Shown here: in pieces, positions 58,534-64,000 of the stretch
How positions within the stretch are numbered: position 1 is the first letter of the stretch
Layout: each line of letters begins with the position of its first letter
Assembly: GCA_022393335.1 (NCBI GenBank)
Contig: JAJEKB010021013.1
Location: forward strand, 349,522-413,521
Source of the DNA: Macrotrachela quadricornifera
Taxonomy: Eukaryota > Rotifera > Eurotatoria > Philodinida > Philodinidae
DNA length: 64,000 nucleotides
Reading direction: 5' to 3'
Program-made: the position numbers and the translations under genes
Notes under the pieces: generated by a model
Databases searched by the model: none
What the model was told of the DNA's origin: nothing
Seen by the model: only the letters and a program-made list of their open reading frames with translations

Positions 58534-60488
58534 TATCAAGCTACTTCATGAATTACTCTGACTTTATTGTCTCTCATGTCCGTGCGAGATCTACTCTGTA
58601 AATGATAAAGAAGATATAAATCTTCGATGGACCATAACACCGAACAAATCTGCGATCCTTCAATGATAACATAATTTGATATAAAAATGAGCTGCAAAAT
58701 TATAGATACTTAATGTATTGTCCGAAATTTTCTTTGAAATGAGTACATATGACAAGTTTTTTTTCGGCTGTTCTCGCTTAATAAACGGCTAAAGACTATG
58801 CATTTATGACCAGCTCAGTGAATGCTATCGAATGATGTAGGAGTGAGAAATTATAAGTATCTTAGTCGAACTTTTTAGTCGTTTTTTCTATTAATTTCTG
58901 CGAAAAAAAATCACTTTTTTGGGTTTCTTTCATAAAATACGAACTCCATTTTTCAGCATTTTTTTAAAACTGATTAAAAAGCTATATTATACGATTCGAT
59001 GCATCTTCATCTCCTCTTTCCAATAGTGAAATTTGTAGCTCTCTATCTCATTCCTGTCAAAGATTATTGAAAATATACTCACCAGCCTTTTTTTTCCTCA
59101 ATGAATATGAGTCCAGCTCCAACTCTGAATTTAAGTCAGTTTTTTTCTGAATTGTCTCATAAGATTAATGATGAAGATGTGAATTATCCAGGTATTTCTT
59201 GTTGAGACGAATGGAATTGTTTCAGAAACTAAGAATTGCTTTTTTTAGTAAGTGAATATATATTTCACGTTATTATTTTTCACGCAAGCTGCAATATTAT
59301 ATTGTGTTAGTAGAAATATTTATTTATTCCAAAATAGATCAAACAGATAATAATGAATTTTTTCTCAACATCGTTACACAATGGCATATTTTTAACGTTT
59401 CTTGTTCCAAGATTTTTGGAGTTTGATAAAAACTCAACAGATCCTTCCTTCTTCTGAAGCGAACATCCATTATGGATGAAGCTAAAGCCTCATGACTCAC
59501 GAAAATGGCAAGACAAATGGTGCCACGAATCCATAAATGTTTCGATATACCGTTATTCATTACATGAGTCGTAGTGCTCTGTTGGTATATAAAAATCTGT
59601 GTAGTCAATGCCGCTTTGTGGCTGTAGTACTTCTTACTTCTTCTCTGCGAAAGTATTCTCAGGATATTGTAATTACATTCAGTGAAGTTTTGATTATAAT
59701 CTGCCCTCTATGGTCCTGTAACAATTGCAGACCAGTGCGTAGAAGAGCAGAAATTGAGAACTGGGTGAATATTGTAACACTCTTGATTATGTGCGTTCTG
59801 TATACATGATGTATGACTTTTATTTTTTGTCCATACTTCTTACATTATGTGATGCTTTGTACCTGTCATATTATTCTTTGGTCCTGTCTTATTATTCTTT
59901 CCTTTCGGATTATTCTCTTCTCTCACACAGACGTATATATAAGTGTATATTTTGCATAAGAACGATGCGTTTCTAGATAGGAAGAAACACAATAAAGCGT
60001 AATGCCATTAGCACTAACTCTTTTCAATATAAACAAGAGTTTGTAAAGCAAAACATTTCCATCACGATTATAGAGAAAGTTTTTATGCTTCATGATTGAA
60101 AACAAGGAGTGTTGGTTTTAGAGTGAGAAAAATGAACATCCATTCTGTCTTACAAACCGTGACGGTCACGTGTGGTCTTTGATCCAGTCATAAACCATGA
60201 TGGATAAGGTGCAAGAAGCTTCGAGAGTATTACAGGTAATGATACACATAATAGAAAATACCTCTAGATAGTAATTATCTTCATAGTGTTTCATATATTA
60301 ATTTTGCAGGAGTTGCAGTGAAAGGTTTTTTAAATAACGTATTATAGTTAAGAATCTCTAAAATCTCACACCGACGGAAGTTTGTTTCTCAGTGTTTCGA
60401 TTTCATAGTACGAAATTGAGTTTAATTTCCAGCCAACATCATATGAAACTGAGAGGGGCAGACGACAATCAGGCAATTAATAACACTA
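58534..60488. other. Spacer downstream of the trypsin-NHL gene
   Basis: Frames at 59339-59608, 59537-59809 and 59791-59976 are mutually overlapping, have no domain and are not called. If the NHL gene continues beyond its putative donor at 60493, further 3' exons would lie here, but none was recognised. Confidence 0.35.
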
Positions 60489-62849
60489 TTAGTTCTTACC
60501 TGCATCGCAAGAACTTTTGTTAATAGCAAACATTTGAACGCGGTGATTGTAACCATCAACCACATACAGGTTTCCGTGCCGATCAAATGCTATATCGGCC
60601 GGATAATGTAGTTGAGTTCTCCTATTGCCCACTCCTCGCCCACCAATGATGGTGCTACCCGAATTGGAGCCTTTGAACCAACGTGTGACTCGGTGATTGT
60701 TCCATTCAGTGACATATACTGTTCCCATTTGATCGACGACCACTGAGCCAGGAGAACCTAATTGATGGTTTTCAGTTCCATAACCATTATCTCCAGCGAT
60801 GACAATTCCTTTTTGAGCACCCCGAGACCATTTCACCACACGTTGATTGACATCTTCGGCCACGAAAACTGACTGAGCTTCGTCAACGAATAAATGCATG
60901 GGGTAAGAGAGTTGATCCAACGAAACTCCGTCTCCATTCCCACCAGCAACTGTTTGATTATCGGGCCACTTGATCACTCTATCTTTAAGGGTATCTGAGA
61001 CATATAATGATCCTTTTTTATCTAGCGCCAATCCATAACATTGAATATCCGCAATAATTGTATCTCCGTGATTTTCATTCTGCATCCATCGCTGAACTCG
61101 CTTGTTGTCACGATCACAAATGTATATAGTCCCATGCTTATCGACGACTACACTTCTTACACCATTTAACTGATTACTATGGTTGCCTGTCTCATTCCCA
61201 CCAGCCACTACTTGACCCATTGAACTTCCAGACGACCATTTAACTACTCGGCCGTTCTTATTATCCGCAATGTAGACACTACCATCGTCATCCACAAACA
61301 ATCCTCGAGGTTCTTTAAGCTGGTTCAATGCGTTTCCCATTCCATTTCCACCAGCTATGGTGATACCATTCGGATTCCATGAAGCAGTTGCACAAATACC
61401 ATCGTTGGATGCTACCACTGACGGACGAGCTAAATGATAACGAAACAAGTGATTTAATTATGTTTAATAGAAATAAAAATTATTCTTATAAAACTGAATA
61501 GACATACTGTGACAATATTACTTACGAGTAGAAGTGAAAGCAACGATGGAACCGGACAGCATACTTTCGTCAAAACAATTCGAATCCAGACAAGCATAAG
61601 TGTTCTGCACTGTGCATAAATTCGAGTTCACTTGAATGCAAGTAAAAAAGCATGATGAAGAAGTGTTGGTTGACGTGGATGCAACGCTTAATTGGACACC
61701 ACGAGGACATTGGCATTCACAATTATAAGACTGAACGGGTGCAGTGATAGTATTCGTCGAATGTCTATACTGGCTAGAGAAGTCACATTGAGAGTTCATA
61801 CATGCATAAGTATTGCTATCCATACATAGATTCCAGAATACACGGATACAAGCGCTAATACACGACTCATGGGTATTCATCAAAGTGAAAGCTACGCCAG
61901 AATCACTGCCTTGAGGACACTGACAGGTGCAAGCTTGGCCAACTGGTTGCGTGTATTTACCATCTGTAATTGACCGAATCAAGTTGTGAAAAGAACTCAC
62001 TCGTGTATAAACTCCAGGCTTAGTAGGACGTGCACATATAGGACTGCCGTAACTTGTTATTCCTACGAGTTCCCATCGTTTTGAACGTGTGAATTGCATA
62101 AGTGGTCCGCCACTGTCACCTTTGCAAGTATCTATAAGAGATAATATTGAGTAAATTAAACAAGGATCGTTAATAAAAAAATATCTACCTTTGCCTTTTG
62201 AAGTAGCACATATTTGAACACTGTCACTACGAATAAAAGTAGCACAATCACCAGTTGACTGATTCATTACGCCGAGAGTGACTTGTTTTAAGGTATTTGA
62301 CGCATTGCCATTCGGTTTTGTTTGACCCCAACCGATTGCAATGACAGTTGTACCAGGTAATGGATGTTGTGAGTCTTGCCCAACTGTTGGCAGACATATT
62401 TTTGAGATCAATCGATCAGTGAAATCAAATGGTGCATTGAGATAGATCATTGCAATATCGTTTACATGTGTTATATTATCATACGCAGGATGGATAATGA
62501 CTTGATTCATCGAGCGGTTTTGTCGACAAACATCCGACAATCGATCGGAACCGGCACACACAGTGATCGCTGATAGGATGTTCCATTTATTTACCAGACA
62601 ATGGGCAGCCGTAATTATATACCTTTCGTCCAGAATGACTCCAGCACAGAAATGTGATCCCTGTATACGCAATGAAACAGCCCATCCCCAACTATGCGGT
62701 TCAGATGATTCACCGCCAAGAATTTTTGACGTGATAGGAAGAATAGAAGAGCATCCGCACGGTGATGTTTGATTGCAATAATAGATAGTCTTACAAACAC
62801 AAGGAACTAGGCATCCAACTATCAGTGCGATGAAGGAAGTGAGCATCAT
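60489..62849 (-). CDS. Secreted trypsin-like serine protease fused to Cys-rich repeats and an NHL beta-propeller
   Basis: Exons 62189-62849, 61526-62131 and 60489-61429 join in phase (introns 57 and 96 bp) to 2208 nt, 735 residues. The start is MMLTSFIALIVGCLVPCVC, a signal peptide; a GTG upstream is ignored. An activation site K|ILGG is at 42-43. The catalytic triad is His83 (TAAHC), Asp131 (NDIAM) and Ser227 (GDSGGP). Asp221 in the S1 pocket position gives trypsin-like Arg/Lys specificity. Two related 12-kDa-scale Cys-rich modules follow (CTCQCPQG...YACMNSQC and CECQCPRG...YACLDSNC). Six NHL repeats (GLFVDDDGSVYIADNKNGRVVKW type) then form a likely six-bladed binding propeller. It should act outside the cell as a targeted protease. 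The stop follows CDAGKN; a good donor (GCAG|GTAAGA) just before it leaves a further exon possible. Confidence 0.88.
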
Positions 62850-63232
62850 ATATATAATAGAAACGATTTTAATATTTGTAATAGAAATGATGGAAGCTAA
62901 ATTAAATCTATAGATAACAAAGGTCACAGTAATTCAAGTCGATGACCTTTACAATTCTATATGAATCAAACAATTCCCATTATCTTGTGTTATTCGAAAA
63001 AAAAATGATAGTAAAAATGGCTTAATACGGTAGTGAGATAATTCATGTGCAGGAAATAAATTTAACTAGAAGAATTCATCAATTTGATCGACAAAAACTT
63101 CAGGTAATGGGAAAAAATGATGGTTCTTTAAATAAATATTTCCACAGAAGAAATATAGATAATTTTGACTAGAGATTTTTCGATAACAGTGAAAAATACA
63201 TATATCATGTTTTTCTCTATATCGATGATCAT
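62850..63232. other. 5' flank of the trypsin-NHL gene
   Basis: Promoter region of the minus-strand gene. AT-rich, no element assigned. Confidence 0.3.
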
Positions 63233-63643
63233 CGGTAGTACCCGGCGTTGCTCGAGAAATCTGCATACTGAAAACTTAGTATGTCAGAAAGCGACAGATG
63301 ACATATGTGCATACACTTACGATCATTCTTTAATTGGATAATTCAGCAAATAGTATGGGATGTGAGTGTGTTTCATCTGACTTATACCTATTGCCAACTT
63401 TTATACTAACACCCAATGCAAAAAAGTGACACAAAAAGGTGAATATTCTAACAATGGCAGCAAATACTCCGACGTTTTTGAAAGATTGGGAAAAGTTGCA
63501 ATGTATCATAACCTGTGTGAAATTTCATGCCAATCCTCCCAATGGTTATCCTTACCTGATCTCGATCTTCCTCGGAACTTAAGGGTATGTTATGAAAAAC
63601 TTGGCACCGCTAGCTCGTGCGGTGTCCGAATGTATAAAAAATA
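63233..63643 (-). mobile_element. Helitron copy, reverse orientation, 5'-truncated and 3' end mutated
   Basis: The plus-strand CGGTAGTACCCGGCGTTGCT is the inverse of the 3' end of the Helitron at 46000-46504. Homology continues through TGAAATTTCATGCCAATCC, up to CGGTGTCCGAATGTATAAAAA. The terminal CTAG is changed and the TC/GTCTG 5' end is missing, so this is an old fragment. Confidence 0.75.
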
Positions 63644-64000
63644 GAAAAAAAGACACAATTTCTTCTTTCTATATGTAGATTATGAGCTATGAGAAATGCA
63701 ATTTTATCTCACTTGTTGCCTTCTTCATTCGATGAGTATTTTCATTCATATAGTTGTTTTTCATTTTACACATTCTATCAGTCTTTTTCAAGTATTCTAA
63801 AATGTTCTGTATGCAATGGTAAAAAGCGCAGGTTTTTATATATTTTTGTTCGTAAATTATTGAGAAAACAATCATATACATAAATTCCCTGGAAAAGACA
63901 TTTACTGTAGTAAATCTAACAATAGGAGGGGGAAAACATCCCTGCAGGTGAAAATTTAGGGTCGAAAACTACTCTATGACTTTCCTCTGGTTGAAAGGGT
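63644..64000. other. Window end, nothing supported
   Basis: AT-rich. Overlapping frames on both strands at 63687-63883 have no domain. Confidence 0.35.

Noticed and set aside
57081..60493. Joining the NHL exon (donor at 60493) to the exon ending at 57088 as one gene
   Set aside because: The donor is phase 1 while the acceptor exon reads in phase 0, and 3.4 kb of repeats intervene.
63426..63644. 72-codon plus ORF near the window end
   Set aside because: It lies wholly inside a reverse Helitron fragment homologous to non-coding sequence at 46000-46504.

Overview
The window is an AT-rich, intron-containing eukaryotic sequence that looks like a bdelloid rotifer (Rotaria/Adineta type). The evidence is the protein repertoire: FG-GAP/VCBS-repeat protein, ADP-ribosyltransferase-TPR fusion, trypsin-NHL fusion, F-box/LRR-like protein, divergent rhodopsin-type GPCRs and NOD3-like LRR exons. 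Most introns are 44-80 bp GT-AG, and old DNA transposons are dense. A U6 snRNA gene confirms nuclear eukaryotic DNA. The species cannot be fixed from the sequence alone.

Layout. 1-2080: tandem array of 84-nt exons, each exactly one 28-residue LRR, separated by ~55-bp introns. 2.7-3.2 kb: decayed piggyBac-like transposase. 3.8-7.8 kb: F-box gene whose single intron has grown to 2.2 kb and holds a dead LINE. 8.9-10.65 kb: dead Tc1/mariner gene followed by a 558-bp MITE. 11.7-12.3 kb: 3' exons of an unknown gene (minus). 14.6-18.1 kb: dispersed repeat copy and a 620-bp palindrome. 20.9-21.9 kb: deleted hAT with a nested MITE. 23.4-24.9 kb: element packed with ACGCGT palindromes. 25.0-25.85 kb: gene with two KCTD/T1 domains (minus). 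26.07-29.2 kb: full-length hAT with target duplication. 30.7-32.6 kb: foldback carrying a 124-bp tandem array. 33.3-34.3 kb: GPCR (plus). 37.5-45.3 kb: membrane FG-GAP gene (minus) whose 3.2-kb intron contains an antisense U6 gene and two TIR elements. 45.6-46.5 kb: Helitrons. 47.9-48.9 kb: GPCR (minus). 49.7-50.5 kb: inverted-repeat element. 51.0-53.3 kb: ADP-ribosyltransferase-TPR gene (plus). 56.5-57.8 kb: broken exon of an unknown family beside the second dispersed repeat copy. 58.2-58.5 kb: MITE. 60.5-62.85 kb: secreted trypsin-Cys-rich-NHL gene (minus). 63.2-63.65 kb: Helitron fragment.

The genes do not form an operon or one obvious pathway. They are typical of accessory, probably subtelomeric-like or gene-turnover regions of bdelloids: surface or secreted repeat proteins, receptors and signalling fusions set in transposon debris. 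Several multi-exon models were rebuilt by hand from ORFs plus GT/AG sites with matching phase (F-box, FG-GAP, KCTD, ART-TPR, trypsin-NHL, hAT transposase). They are internally consistent but are not supported by transcripts.
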